Shown here piece after piece: positions 22,827 through 34,790 of a stretch of DNA of 64,000 bases. Location of the stretch: positions 4,464,001 to 4,528,000 of the forward strand of contig OZ024842.1 in assembly GCA_964017145.1 (NCBI GenBank). The letters run 5' to 3'. Position 1 is the stretch's first letter; each line of letters opens with the position of its first letter. Position numbers and translations under genes: made by a program. The notes below the pieces were generated by a model that did no database searches, had not been told where the DNA came from, and was given only the letters and a program-made list of their open reading frames with translations. This DNA comes from Agrocybe praecox. Its lineage: Eukaryota > Basidiomycota > Agaricomycetes > Agaricales > Agrocybaceae.

Positions 22827-23458
22827 AGGTAGGGGCCACGAGAACCCAGCTAGCTTATGTAAGTGTATTATGTAAGCGCCAAGAGCGGCAAAATCTGCGG
22901 TTCAGAAAAACAAAAAAAAACAAAAAAGTCCCAGATAGACCAAAAATGTATTTAAGATGATTTTCTAAGATGGATATTTTTTTTCATGTTCTTCTTTAAG
23001 TTTTTGTGCCAGCTCGGGTGGTAAGGTACGATCACCATGATATCTTTGGTTTGCCCAAGCGGCCTCGGGGCCAGTAAGGCCGTGTCCGTACGCACTGATA
23101 AACCGAGCCGCCCGGGTTGCATACCTAATTTGGAAATGATTGGTAAGATTTTGTCACGTGACATGTGTATGTAAGCGGCAAAATGTATGGGTCAAAATCG
23201 CGACTTTTTTTTTTTACTTTCTTAAATTCACTTTTAGGATATTTTACAACCTTTTTGACAAATTTTCTTTTTTTGAAATATCTTTTTTTTGAAACCATAT
23301 TTTTGAAAAGTAAAAGCTAGGAAACGTAGATAGAATCGATACATATATATTCTAGTTCCAATATTCACAAAAAGTGCTGTGTGCCCAATACCCAAGGCGT
23401 CGTCGGTAAGGGTATTTTCTGATTACATAAGCTAGCTGGGTTCTCGTGGCCCCTACCT
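22827..23458. mobile_element. MITE-like element with perfect 36-bp TIRs and TA duplication
   Basis: The left arm 22827-22862 begins AGGTAGGGGCCACGAGAACC and the right arm 23423-23458 is its exact reverse complement. TA flanks both ends (22825-22826 and 23459-23460). The 632-bp interior is A/T-rich with no transposase and has partial internal direct repeats of the type TGTAAGCG..GCAAAAT (22872 and 23169). TIR plus TA duplication suggests mobilisation by a Tc1/mariner- or pogo-type transposase; the superfamily is inferred. Confidence 0.85.
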
Positions 23459-23460
23459 TA

Positions 23461-24147
23461 TACACGCGATGGTACTGAGGAATATTTTTGTTCTGCCTAC
23501 CTAGTCGAACTTCGATCATAGAGCACTAGTGGGTAATTAGTAGACCGGGACTTGGACTATCAGACCTGCTCCTCCTTCTCGAGTCCAAACTGAATCTATT
23601 TACCCAGCAATATCCTAAACTTGACTTCGTATTTCGATTATCATCACATCGTTCATCCTGACATGCCTGTGAAGGCCAAGGTATCTAAAGAAAAAAAAGC
23701 TCGGCGTTGACCGGTACGGTACGTCTTTGGGAAAAGCAGAAAAATATGTGCACATATGAAGGGAAACTTTCGAATATTTGTATGTTAGCATTTGAATTGG
23801 AAAGAAGCCTTAGAACATGACGTTCTTTCGAGCGGAAGTTGCAGCTCTAGTTGTGTCCGTTGTACATTTATAAATAACTTATCAACAGCAATATTCGGCA
23901 TTGATGATTCAAAGTTAAAAATAACCTTCTGTATAACGTGCGCTACGCGTTCCATCCACATTCTAAGTCGCCAGTCGTTCAACGATGAATTTCATACAGT
24001 AAATGTCACTTTCTGACTTCAAAGAGATATTAACGATGATATAAAATGGTTCGTAAAACTAGGGGGTATAACGCAGAGAATTCATCCCGACGCAACAACA
24101 TAGATATCCTGTTTTAAGCAATCACCTACGCTATGCCACCCTTCCCA
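23461..24147. other. Spacer between the MITE and CFEM 2
   Basis: No gene supported. Short frames near 23790-24010 show no family features. Confidence 0.45.
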
Positions 24148-24840
24148 TTAAAGCACTAGTGCGCCAGCAAAAGCGGCAGCAACAGCGAGTCCGAAGGTGT
24201 TGGCGACGGCCATTGGCGATGCACCAGATGGTTTGGTTGCTGGAGAAGTACCGTTGCCGGCGGGGGTGGTAGGTGTCTGGGAAGCAGCTCCGGCGGTGCC
24301 AGATCCAGTGCTGTTAGCACCAGCACCACCAGTGGCAGCAGCAGCGGAAGTGAATGGAACACTGTTTACGCCTGTGGCGCTGACGGACGGTGTACCGACT
24401 AATCATTAAGGTAAGTAATTTCCCACCGAATAAGACAAAAAGCGTAAACATACCAGTAGCACACTGTGCCTGCTGTAAAGTGGCCGCAGCGGCCTGATCA
24501 GCCTGAGTGCAATGGGCGACCAGACAAGCCCCAGCGTCCGCTTGGAATTGAGCTGAGAGGCAGACACATGATGTGTCGGCGCTGTTAAGAGTTGATATTG
24601 GTCACCGAGCTCTTCGCGTGAAACGGGGACCCGAACTTACAATGTACAATTGTTTTGAGTGGCTGCGGGCACTACACATGCAAGAATACAAGGGCTGACA
24701 CCAGCAAGACCTGATGGAAGAGCAGCACCAGCACCCGTAGCCGACACGCTTGCGCTTCCAGAAGCAGCAGCAGAGGATTGCGCGTTGACAACGACAACGG
24801 CAAGAGCAGCGCTAAGGATGATTTTGGTTACGGAGAACAT
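24148..24840 (-). CDS. CFEM-domain, probably GPI-anchored surface protein (CFEM 2)
   Basis: Exons 24641-24840, 24454-24581 and 24148-24398 give 192 aa. The signal peptide is at about residues 1-21 (MFSVTKIILSAALAVVVVNA). All eight CFEM cysteines are present (SPCILAC, NNC, TSCVC, AC, HC, AQC), with the Asp of FADTSCVC in the haem-ligand position. The second exon has exactly the length (128 nt) and phases of CFEM 1, so the two genes are a tandem duplicate. A longer Ala/Gly/Thr/Ser-rich linker precedes a hydrophobic GPI-type tail (LAVAAAFAGALVL). Expected location is the cell wall or plasma membrane surface. This copy is more Ala-rich and more GC-rich than CFEM 1. Confidence 0.9.
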
Positions 24841-24926
24841 GTTACTGGAATTTCAACTTCTGGGGACTTTGGAGGTCGTATGTAAAGGTTGGTGGGTGAG
24901 ACGAAGCAACAGTGGGTCGATTTTGG

Positions 24927-24935
24927 CTATTTATG
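24927..24935 (-). promoter_or_regulatory. TATA-like element of CFEM 2
   Basis: The minus strand reads TCATAAATAG about 90 bp before the ATG, inside a block (GAAAGTTCATAAATAG) conserved with CFEM 1. Confidence 0.5.
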
Positions 24936-27900
24936 AACTTTCAAAAAGTGGGGTACATTTGACGTTCGTGGGATACTAAGCACGGTTCAATATTTTAGGG
25001 CACAAAAATCGTTTATTTACGCAATTACGGGAGTGGGGTTTTCCGAAATTTGGCTTCTAGATCACCTGTTCGGCGTCTCTGGGACAGTTTCATCTATTCA
25101 TTGCCCTGCAACGTCTACAAACCTCTCTAGTTCATCTTTGATTGATTTCCCACTTCAGGGATATTTCAAAACATAACCTCTTTTACGATTTGGTGAGCAC
25201 TAGAGGCAAATGCTCAGATACGCAAACGAACCTCTCACTCCTTATTTATTCAAGTTCTCTCTCATTATCTAGTGTGACTTCGCAACCATCGACTACAAGA
25301 GTCAGGAGCGAATGTGCCTCGTTATGTCATTTCATGATGTAACACCTTTACGCCAGATTTCAATCAATCCACCATTCGAACAAAGATGGAAGTCACAGGT
25401 GGGAATAGAAACCTGAAACCACAACCACGGTACTATATACATATCCATAGGAGCTGGTAGCTTGGTAGTACGTTAGAATTTAAGTGTGTATTCACTCGTC
25501 AGGAATCCAGGCATGTTCGGAAAAATGAATGAATCATTACGGACGCTCAATAGTACGCTACTACGTGGCACTAGCAGCCAGCGGATTCGACAGAGCAGAC
25601 TAAGTGGAAAACTATCAACTTTAAGGATAATTAGGCCCCAGAGCTCCACTATTGACTGCACGCTTGCAATGAAATTACTCCACTGTGCGCCGCAGTGGGA
25701 CAGGATCTGTTTACTTTAAAATTTGATCACCAAGTAAAGGCCACATTTTGAATGTTTGCGTCGTCAGTTGGTTGTACGCCATGATTCATGAAGGCAAGGA
25801 TGTATTGCAAGCTTTCACCCTCGTTGCTGTACATAGCATTTGTCGTCGTCCCCAAATATATGACCTATTCTCGTACCAGTACTTATGTAAATGGATTTCT
25901 GAGGGTTGCCAAAAACCCGGAATTGACAGGATGATCAGAATAATTTGAGAACACCTTCAGATTAGATAGCGTACATCTAATCTTTTTCCTTTTGCAAATT
26001 ATGTCTGTCACGAGATCAAATGCGATCAAACGCGGTCGATAACACATCACATGATCACAATGCCGGCGATCGCGGTTGATGCTGTGCATGTCGCGACGGA
26101 ACACTGGCTGAGAGGGCTAAGGGTTCCATAGTGGAAATGTAAAACATCGATTAATCCCTTAAGCCAGAGGCCTGATGATTCACTGCACAGCAGTTAGCGC
26201 TAATAAAAAACCAAAAATTCTTAGTCTTGTCAACGTCAGTGAGTCTATCCACGCCCAACTGTTGTCAACTGTACTGCTGTACTGCCTTTAATGCTCCCTT
26301 GTATATCATTAGTGCATAAGCAGCCGTACGGACACTGATGATATAATGGTAGGGGCTCCAAACTTCACGGCATATACTAAGCTCTACGTTCTTCGTTAAA
26401 GTATAGACCGTGCTTAGACAATTTCATTCTAAACTAACATGTGCCGTGTGAGGTCGTATCATATGTTTATCGGATGCTCAATTTGGGTGTTGAAATTAAG
26501 CGTTGGTAACTTCGAATGTTTCAGCTTTTTTGCGACACATTTTTTACAATCTCTGTAAACTCAAGAACGGAATAAATGAATGAACCTGCACGGCTCGGAA
26601 TGTCTACGTTACACAAAGCGGTACATACGTGTCAACGTTAAAATATCGAGCCCGCAGATCAAGGACTCACTCTGTATAAAGGAGACTGCGGGTCGGGCAA
26701 GTATCACCTGTGCATCGGCTACCGACAATGTCGTAATTAAGTGGACCGGACACGTAAAGGTGGTTTGTGAGCGTCTAATAGTATGACTCCACTTGCGTTC
26801 TCATTATGTGCTTCCACAACATTTAATACACATGTAGTAACCCAAGGTTTCTGTCTATGACATGTAGGGGAGCTCTAATCCGTCCGCATCTGGTGCAAGA
26901 TATCCCAACGTAAGTGCCACTGACCGAATCATACGGTAAATTTATGTTCCGCAGGTTCTTGTGTCATCTGTTCCTGAGGATAACACGAATGCATTTCGCT
27001 TTGATGGGGATAGTATCATTGATCAATGAATGTTTTGGGGGACCGTCATATGCATCTGCGTCGGAGTTCAAGCTAGGCGCCCGAGTTACTTCAGTGGAAT
27101 ACGCAAAATTCCGATCGGTCTAATAATTAAGCGCGCAGGAAGCAAAGTTCCACTCTCCATTACCTCGCGGTAAATTCCTAACTTCTATACGTTTCCCTTG
27201 TCTGGTGACTATGTAGCTCATGGTCACCGGTTGCTTGCTTACTATATCTCGTGGTTAACGGGGCGCTTAACTAAGTTATATCAAAGTTTTATTTCGGGGC
27301 CAACGCGGTAAACTATAGGTAGACTTATTTCTCAATGTTTAAGGATACCTATAAGTAAACATTAAGACTATCCCCTATATCCTGCAGTCTGGGGGTATGT
27401 AAGAGTCAGGACCGGGCTGTGCGGTGTACTCACCTTCCAACTCCATTTAAGCTCCCAGTGGCGTCCTCATAGTCAGACAGAGTTCGCGCTCTTTGTTAAT
27501 TCTTTCAACAAGTCATGAAGAGTACCGAGTAATAAATTAATGATTCCTTATCCTACTACTGTAAAAAACTTTATTCCCCCTATCTTATCTCCTCGTTGTT
27601 CCCTTCAGAGTCTCGTTGTATACGGGAGAGGAAGCTTTGAATGTGGATGTGTGGTGTTGCTGCGGTCTGTCATCCTGAGATGGTGATTGAGATCAATCTC
27701 AACGTTTTCCAAAGATATAGTAGGAGATTTCTACAAGCCGACTCTCGTCTCACTTTTCTTTACACTTAACGATCATGCCACGGCTGATGTAACTCAATCG
27801 CGCTCTGCTGTGACTCCAAGACTGATAAATGATTATCAAGGAATCATAACAAACCTTTTATAGACGTATATTTTTGGGAGATGCCTCGTGTTCAGGCCTC

Positions 27901-29822
27901 AACTCAAAGTGTTAGTACAAATTGAGAAACATTTCGGCGAAATTGCGCTTATACCACCATATATGCCCAAATTAGCTTTTCCCGATCTGCCTTGAAGCGC
28001 CTGACGCGTTGGACGCCGACCGCTGATCCTCGATCTCCAGTTCTTTTCGCTGCATATAATTCCTTCCGATCATGATCATGGAGCTTGGTGACATAGTGAA
28101 AACAAACTCGTCGATTATAATCGAAACCTTGACAAGAAAATCACAAGTAGGCTCCGGCTTATTTCTCCAGCATGTGAATATGTGATTGAGGTCGTCTAGT
28201 ATTAGAGGGGAAGTATACCTATTATGAGCTGTGGTGGGGCGATCTAACGTTTGTACAGCCGTTGAACGCGGGATGCTTGATGGTTTTTACCAATGGAAGC
28301 GCTAAAGACAAATTAAACACGAGGCGTCTAGAAAATATCTATATTTCTCTACATGAGCAAAAATTGGAACCGATTACATTGTCGAGCCTTTTACGTGCCA
28401 GCCAGCAGATACAGATTTATATGGGTAGATGCGCTGTTCTTTGAGAGAGGGTACTCATCTCTGGTCTGCGGAAGTTAAGGAAGAGCTTACTGTTTCTTTG
28501 GTCTTGGGATACTATTCTCTCCTGTTTACAATAAATGGGTGATTTCGTCATGGTGAATTTTCCCATACAAAATATAATTTGGGTATTGTGCAACGAGGCG
28601 CTGCGTCATACTTAATCTGCATTCTCCTGATTAATGCCAATGAGAACATAAATAATACGAATACAGTCTGGAAGAATCTAGCGCACGTATCATAAGTATC
28701 AATAAGGTCCTGTTTAACTCCGGGAAAAAAGACTTTCAGTCATTTACGAGGCTTCTTTTCCATTGCCCGTAACCCATGGTGCATGAACATTGGGCGTTTG
28801 AACTCCAAACTTTAGTGGATATTCATCAAGTATTCCACGCCATTCCTGAGGCGAGTAAATTGCTCAAAACAAAGTTCAGTCAAGTAGAACAACACGAGGC
28901 TACTGAACGCTTTCGTCATTCGATCGATGATGGAAATATTTCTCGGAGGGGACTTGCCAAGCACATAAGCAATCAAACCGGAATACGGATTTGCATCGGA
29001 ATCGCGCAGGAGCTTGACTACCAAATGGATATACGCCTCGAGGCTGTTCCCGCCCTTTTGTAATCTAATTTCTGGATGCGTATCCATTCCCGCTGCGACG
29101 TCATTGGCTAATGTGACTTGCCCGTACCACAGGAAACTTATTTCCTCCTCCAGTCCCCCTCCTCCATCTCTACACCTTACCTACTCCACCGTGGAAAGAT
29201 ATTCCCGTCACGAGCCTGTGCCATGAGTCAAAAATATGGAACTGTATCCACATAGTGCGGAATGTAAGTTATTACTGACGTGTCTCTCCATCGCCGCTCG
29301 CCAAGGCGAGTACTGCCTTAGTTCTGCCAGAGGCAAACCCACTCCGTCTGTGGCAATTGTCGGGATTTTGTGCAGAATGTATCACAAGGATTTCATGGGT
29401 TCGTTGCGCAGTTCAATGGAGGGAGGGAGTGACGCAACCCTTCGCACGGTGGTGTATTGTGGGTCTGATACTGGGTTGAGAATAACTTGTGAATGAGAGA
29501 AACAGCCTCGTGTTTCTTTCCGCACAGGTTCCGAGCGCCAATTCTCCACACCAGCAATATCGTCTATTTTGCAGACATAGAGCCCATGCAGCACTATGCC
29601 CGCCCGCCTGTCTTCCGAAAACTGCAAATGCGCCTGTGGCTGTTCCCTCTGTTCCGTCGCCGTGTCAACGTCATATTTGATATGTTTTGACTTGTTTTAA
29701 AAGCAGTGTCTTGACCCGGAATTTCGCCAAATTTGCGCGCTGGGCCCTGAACTGAATCTCAACTGTGAATCTTGACGCGAGGCGATACCGTTCGCTACGA
29801 TACCATGACAAGATCTTCGAGC
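24936..29822. other. About 5 kb without a recognisable gene
   Basis: I read both strands. Frames are short (under about 95 codons), and none shows a domain, exon series with consistent splice phases, or similarity to another part of the window. A minus-strand frame at 28812-29087 (YIHLVVKLLRDSDANPYSGL) is the longest clean stretch but stays unassigned. Base composition is A/T-rich and fits decayed or regulatory intergenic DNA. Confidence 0.45.
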
Positions 29823-29830
29823 TTTAAAAG
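29823..29830 (+). promoter_or_regulatory. TATA-like element of the DUF6699 gene
   Basis: TTTAAAAG about 127 bp before the ATG at 29957. Confidence 0.35.
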
Positions 29831-29956
29831 GCGCTATTCTGGTACGTCTTGTTTTTGTACTCACAACCCTTCACACCTCGTTAAACGTTCTATTCAACAA
29901 AGCACTCGACCCACATAAATACAACCGCCCCTACTCGTAGCACTTCATACCCAACA

Positions 29957-30646
29957 ATGCCCGGAAGACACCACAAACAAGTTCGGTTTGCGTACCAGAA
30001 CACTTTCCACTCTCCACAACCCGCCCAAGCACCACCTTTGTCCTTCTCAGTCTCGACCAACCCTTCATCACACGGGCCCATTACTCCTCCGTCTGTTACT
30101 CACGCCATGCCAGGATACGCTCCTGTTCCGATACTGAAACAGCACTCTTCTTCGTCGCGCTACAACAGCCAAGTCAGAATCCACCCTTACTTTGAAGAGC
30201 AAGGTATCCAGTGGGACTTGGTGGATCACCCATCCAGCATCCTCCGCAACCATCATCCTCTTTCCAGTCGTGTGGTATGTGAGCCAGCGACCTACCCTCC
30301 AATGAACTCCATAGTCATCACATCACCATATATTCTGTGGAGAATCAAAGTACAGGCGTCAAATGGATCATACATAACAGTCGAAGACGTTCTCGACTCA
30401 ATCTATCGCACTTTACGCGTCAATGTCACCCAATCAGAGTTTGCTTCTCTGCCTTCTTCCAAGGAGCAACGACGCGCCACGGAGGCATACGAACGGAGGT
30501 ACAGGAGAATAAGACACGAGCGTCTGTATCAAGAGGAGAAACATGGGGGTATGAAGCGCGTCGACTTCTTCTTAGGCCGTAGCAGGTTCTTGGGACTCGT
30601 CAACACCGGGCGTCGCCCTGATGAGTGGCAGCTCAAAATCACTTAG
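29957..30646 (+). CDS. DUF6699-domain protein
   Basis: A single-exon 229-aa gene. The N-terminal 60 residues are Pro/Ser/His-rich and probably disordered. The C-terminal part fits the basidiomycete DUF6699 family: a segment around ILWRIKVQASNGSYITVEDV, then DSIYRTLRVNVTQSEF, a charged helix (EAYERRYRRI) and the closing KRVDFFLGRSRFLGL. No enzymatic function is known for the family. The start is the first in-frame ATG, in a good context (CCAACAATG). The last 44 codons are duplicated at 38633-38763, where the tandem segmental duplication begins inside this gene. Confidence 0.85.
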   Translation: MPGRHHKQVRFAYQNTFHSPQPAQAPPLSFSVSTNPSSHGPITPPSVTHAMPGYAPVPILKQHSSSSRYNSQVRIHPYFEEQGIQWDLVDHPSSILRNHHPLSSRVVCEPATYPPMNSIVITSPYILWRIKVQASNGSYITVEDVLDSIYRTLRVNVTQSEFASLPSSKEQRRATEAYERRYRRIRHERLYQEEKHGGMKRVDFFLGRSRFLGLVNTGRRPDEWQLKIT

Positions 30647-31546
30647 CATCCCTTCGACACTTGATTCCCTCTACAGAAGATCAAGAATTGCAAGAAAATT
30701 GGACAATCCGATTCTCCATTGATATCGCACTATGAACTCTTCACCCTATGGATTAGTGATGCCTTTAGCGCCCTTAGGCCTTATGCTCGACTCGTTACCC
30801 ATCAGGCTTCTTTCATTTTCATCGCTTCATTCCCTTCGCATGGTTCATTCATTTCGGCTTTTCAATGTCCGTCACAGCGACCCCCATATGCAAGCATCAA
30901 CGTCAGCGTCTTTACCAGAGAACGAAGCCGGCGTTCTTCTCGTCACTCGGCTTACTCTCGACGCGTAACCTTACCGACCTAATTCACATTTCCCAACCCG
31001 ACTTTCCCATCTCGTCACGGCTGCCTCTGGTAGGCCTAGCCTTCGACGTGGGAAATCTTATCATTATGCTGATTTGGTATCTGTTTTTCATGGTTACCTA
31101 TCATTATCTTTAACATGTCTTTATCATGATCATTTCACGCCTGGCTACGACTATTCGCGATGCTTTTATTTTGCTTTGCAACGAACGTACATACCTTTCT
31201 TGCTCTCCATGTTTCTATGATTATTACGACCATGTTTACGATAATATTTTTGCTATCCGCCACGATGCTTTCACCAGTATAGTAACTATTAGTATTAGTA
31301 CAGTAGTGTTTTTATTGACGTTTGTCACGATATAATATCACAAACTTTTGATGATATCCGAACAAACTTGATCACTATTATCCATCGAAGTGTTTGACTG
31401 TTTAAATCTGGGCGAACATGGATTGCGAAGTTCGAAGTGAAACAACATTGGTGCCCTCAAGCAATTAAACTATTACATTCAGAGCAGACGCATACGCAGA
31501 ACCATGATGAAGATGGAGGGGGACATGGACATGAAACTCGAACATA
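30647..31546. other. DUF6699 3' flank, no gene
   Basis: Duplicated in part at 38764-39250. The open frames here (for example 30719-30982) are interrupted or shifted in the second copy, so coding is unlikely. Confidence 0.5.
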
Positions 31547-31729
31547 TTTCAGGCGTATATGTCCCTTTCATTAACAAATAGTAGGTAACTTCCATAAAAA
31601 AAAGGTCAACAAATGGCGGTAAGTTCTTGAGTTCAATAAATATGAATTAATGGCTCAGCTGTAGCATCCTCCCTACTACTACACCCTTTCTGTTGGATAA
31701 ATCACTGGCATTTATCCATCGTCGTTAAC

Positions 31730-32225
31730 CCATGGGTTCAATTTATCCATCCGGATTTGATTATTTCACAACCATTAATCCATCCATTGACCCATCTGGT
31801 TCGATTATTTCACGCCCATTAATATATCCACTAATCCATGAGCATAGTATGCGTCCGTTAATCCATCCGCGTTCGATTATTTCGTATCCATTAATCCATC
31901 CCAGTTCGATTATTCTGGCGCGTCCATTAATCCATCAATACACCCGTTCAATTATTTTGGCGTGTCTATTAATCCATCCGCGTTCGATTATTTCACGGCT
32001 AGTAATCCATCGTATATCCATTCTGTTCGATTATTCTGAGCGTGTGCATTAATCCATCAATACATGCGTCTGGGTTCGCTTATTATAGAGCGTGCGTTAA
32101 TCCATCCGCCTTCAATTATGGCCAATAATCCATCGTATATTGATCCTGGGTCGATTATTCTGGCGCGTCCGTTAATCTATGCGTATTCGATTATTTTACG
32201 GCCACTAATCCATCAGTATTCAGTT
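31730..32225. repeat. Irregular array of TTAATCCATCC with TTCGATTATT spacers
   Basis: Units alternate the motif TTAATCCATCC with TTCGATTATTTC or TTCGATTATTCTGGCG. Spacing is irregular, about 35-60 bp. Confidence 0.8.
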
Positions 32226-33467
32226 CTAATAATATTATATCCAACTTGTTCTATATGTATAAACTTATGTTATCTGACATATTTGTGCCTTCGTGACAAT
32301 GAATATTTGTTTAAGCTGAACAAGTCAGAGGTTTTGAATTTATTGAACTTTCCTTTGGAATTTAGCTCGGTAGGAATCGAGCGGAAATGAATAAGCCAAA
32401 TATATCGGACATCAATGTACATGGAAGGCGTACATGGAAGACCCTTTGGATTTATTGAACATTGGGAACTTGGTGACATGGCGGGGGAAATCTAAATATA
32501 GCTCGGTACGTATCGGGTCAGTAGGAATGTTTTTTAAAATTATATAGAGACCCACTCATGGTATAGTTTGCCCAACTAAATATATATTTTTGTAGAGAAA
32601 AAATATATCTTTTATATGATACTCTTTCCACGTTGATTGGTACTCAATTGAGTAAAAGTCAGAACAGTGCTGAAATGTGCGGATACTCAAACTCGATTTA
32701 CCATCGTAAACTCGAACGGCCACCATGGGTCGTCCACAATTGTACTACATAAGCAAAGAAAATGGAGCAGCTAATTGATCTAAAAGCAAGCGTCATTAGG
32801 AGAAGTATGTCGAGCATCTTATTTGGTGAAAAGGGCTTATTTATTGCACCAGGATAGCCCATATTCTCAGTCAAAGGGGTCGAACGTCGAGTGCTTGTAC
32901 TGGAAATATATTTGAGATAAAGATAATACATCTATCAACAATGAATTATCTGCACTTCAACTTCTACGCGATGCTATGTACCATTATCAAGACCAAATCC
33001 TTTTGCTTGTGGGAGTTAATGAAGCTTACCCTGACAAGTCAAGGAAATCACAGTGGAAGTACTTAACGCGCTCAACTGGGTCGACGAGCCTTATGTCTGG
33101 AGAAGGAACCCAGAGAAAAATGGACTTCCCTCTCCCAAGATCGAGGCGAAGACGACTTCATTTTGGGATTGAAGAAAGGAGTCCCAACCGGGCTCGTGAC
33201 TGTCCTAATTGGTTTGAAATGGTGGGCGTCTGCAGAGCACTGTGGTTGAGAGCTGTCGAGGACTTTACAGCGTGTCTCATGACACTGTCAATCAAAGAAG
33301 ACGACCCCAAGAGTGCAAGCGGAAAGCGAAAAGGAAAATATATGCAAAATATGTTTTGATGGAATATGCAAAAACATGGACAGACCAATAACAGGCGCCG
33401 ACGTTCGTTTATATGGATAAGCGCCGGGGCATGAATAAATGAGTAATTATTGATGCAATAATCCATG

Positions 33468-33625
33468 ACCGGATGGATTAATTCATGAACGTATGGATTA
33501 ACCCTCGAGGATGGATTAACCCCCAAGAATGGATTAATCCTCGAGGATGGATTAATTGTCGAGGATGGATTAATTGTCGAGGATGGATTAATTGTCGAGG
33601 ATGCGAGGATGGATTAATCCAACGA
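33468..33625. repeat. Array of GGATGGATTAA, including perfect 18-bp tandem units
   Basis: The unit GAGGATGGATTAATTGTC is repeated in tandem near 33540-33600. The motif is the reverse complement of that in the left array. Confidence 0.85.
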
Positions 33626-34225
33626 GTGGATGTATAAATGCACGCAATTTATCTCAGGCAAACTAAAGCCCAGGCAAGTTTGGATTATTAATTGAACTCA
33701 AGAACTTGCCGCCATTTGTTGACCTTTTTTTTATGGAAGTTACTTATATTTGTATACAAAGCCGACAACATCTGGTGCATATTTTATGTTCGATCTGTAC
33801 CCTGTAATTGTATTCACCCCAGCTCGCAGGTGAAAGTATTATCTAAGTGAATCAAGTTCGTCCTTGTCACTTAGTTCCCAACAACCATCACCTTTGAGAT
33901 TCGGAGGTCGAAACTCTAGGCGGGCCGGGACACATCTGGGAACCGATAACTATATAGAATAGCAGAATTCTCGGAGGGTTAGTAATGCAGAAAATAAGAT
34001 ACAGACACTCATAAATGGGCTATAAAATACATCACAGAAATCGGACTGTTTTCCACATTATTCGTGGATTATGGAATGGTCCCACCAAGGTACAATTGAC
34101 TCTGACGTAGCGGAGCTGGACATTCGATGGATTAGGTTGAGCAAAAAAAATCATACAGAATTCATCTTTACACTAGAAGACGAAAAATGATTGTCTCAAT
34201 GAGCAATGAGGCCTTGAAGTTGCAT

Positions 34226-34790
34226 GATACAGTCGTCTCCCTCTTAACCCATAACCCTCATAACCCATAACCCCTTCTAACCCATACTTTTTTTGATCCA
34301 CCAAGTTGGTTCGCAGGGAAATCCGATCCATAACCCATGAACCCCTCATACCCCATAATCCATACCCCTTTTGGAAAAAAAAACCCATAGTTTTTGCCCT
34401 AGAAATTTCCGTATTTATGCTATATGGGGAATATTTATGATGAATCTAACATGAGATTGTGTCATGAAACACCTGTTTATGTGTTCAAATGAAAGAAGAG
34501 TACCAGTCCAGACGCCCAAACATCTTCAACGTGCGTGAGAACATTCAAATTAAGGATCAAGACGACGTCGCAACACTTTTATTCGCATATATGGTACATA
34601 TTGTAATAAAACTACAGATTGCTGGCCATTAGCCATCCATTTATGACTCATTGTCTTATGCCAAAGATTTGTTTTCTTCCGATTTTTATGGTTCTATTTT
34701 TAGCATATCCCTCATAGCCCATGACCCCTCATAACCCATACTTTCGGCCGTCCACCGACAGGTATGGGTTATGAGGGAGTCGACTGTATC
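34226..34790. mobile_element. Small inverted-repeat element with CATAACCC-rich arms
   Basis: The left arm GATACAGTCGTCTCCCTC (34226) and the right end GAGGGAGTCGACTGTATC (to 34790) are imperfect inverted repeats of about 30 bp. Both arms continue into repeats of CATAACCC/TAACCCATA. No coding capacity. The matching place in copy 2 of the segmental duplication (near 39730) lacks it. Confidence 0.55.

Larger units (their letters stand above)
31547..33788. mobile_element. 2.2-kb insertion with inner inverted repeats and TTAATCCATCC arrays
   Basis: Copy 2 of the segmental duplication lacks this DNA: it runs directly from ACTCGAGCATATA to TTCGATCTGTACC at about 39250. Inside, 31585-31637 and 33691-33743 are near-perfect 53-bp inverted repeats (GTAACTTCCAT...). 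About 12 copies of TTAATCCATCC-like motifs lie at 31720-32230, and about 8 copies of the complementary GGATGGATTAA lie at 33470-33630. CATATTT flanks both ends and could be a target-site duplication. No transposase was seen. Confidence 0.7.

Noticed and set aside
24156..24409. Pro/Ala/Val-rich frames overlapping CFEM 2
   Set aside because: Shadow frames of exon 3 of CFEM 2, whose splice phases and domain are clear.
31732..32390. Ile/His-rich repetitive open frames on the plus strand
   Set aside because: They are translations of the TTAATCCATCC array; the composition comes from the repeat, with no start context or splice support.
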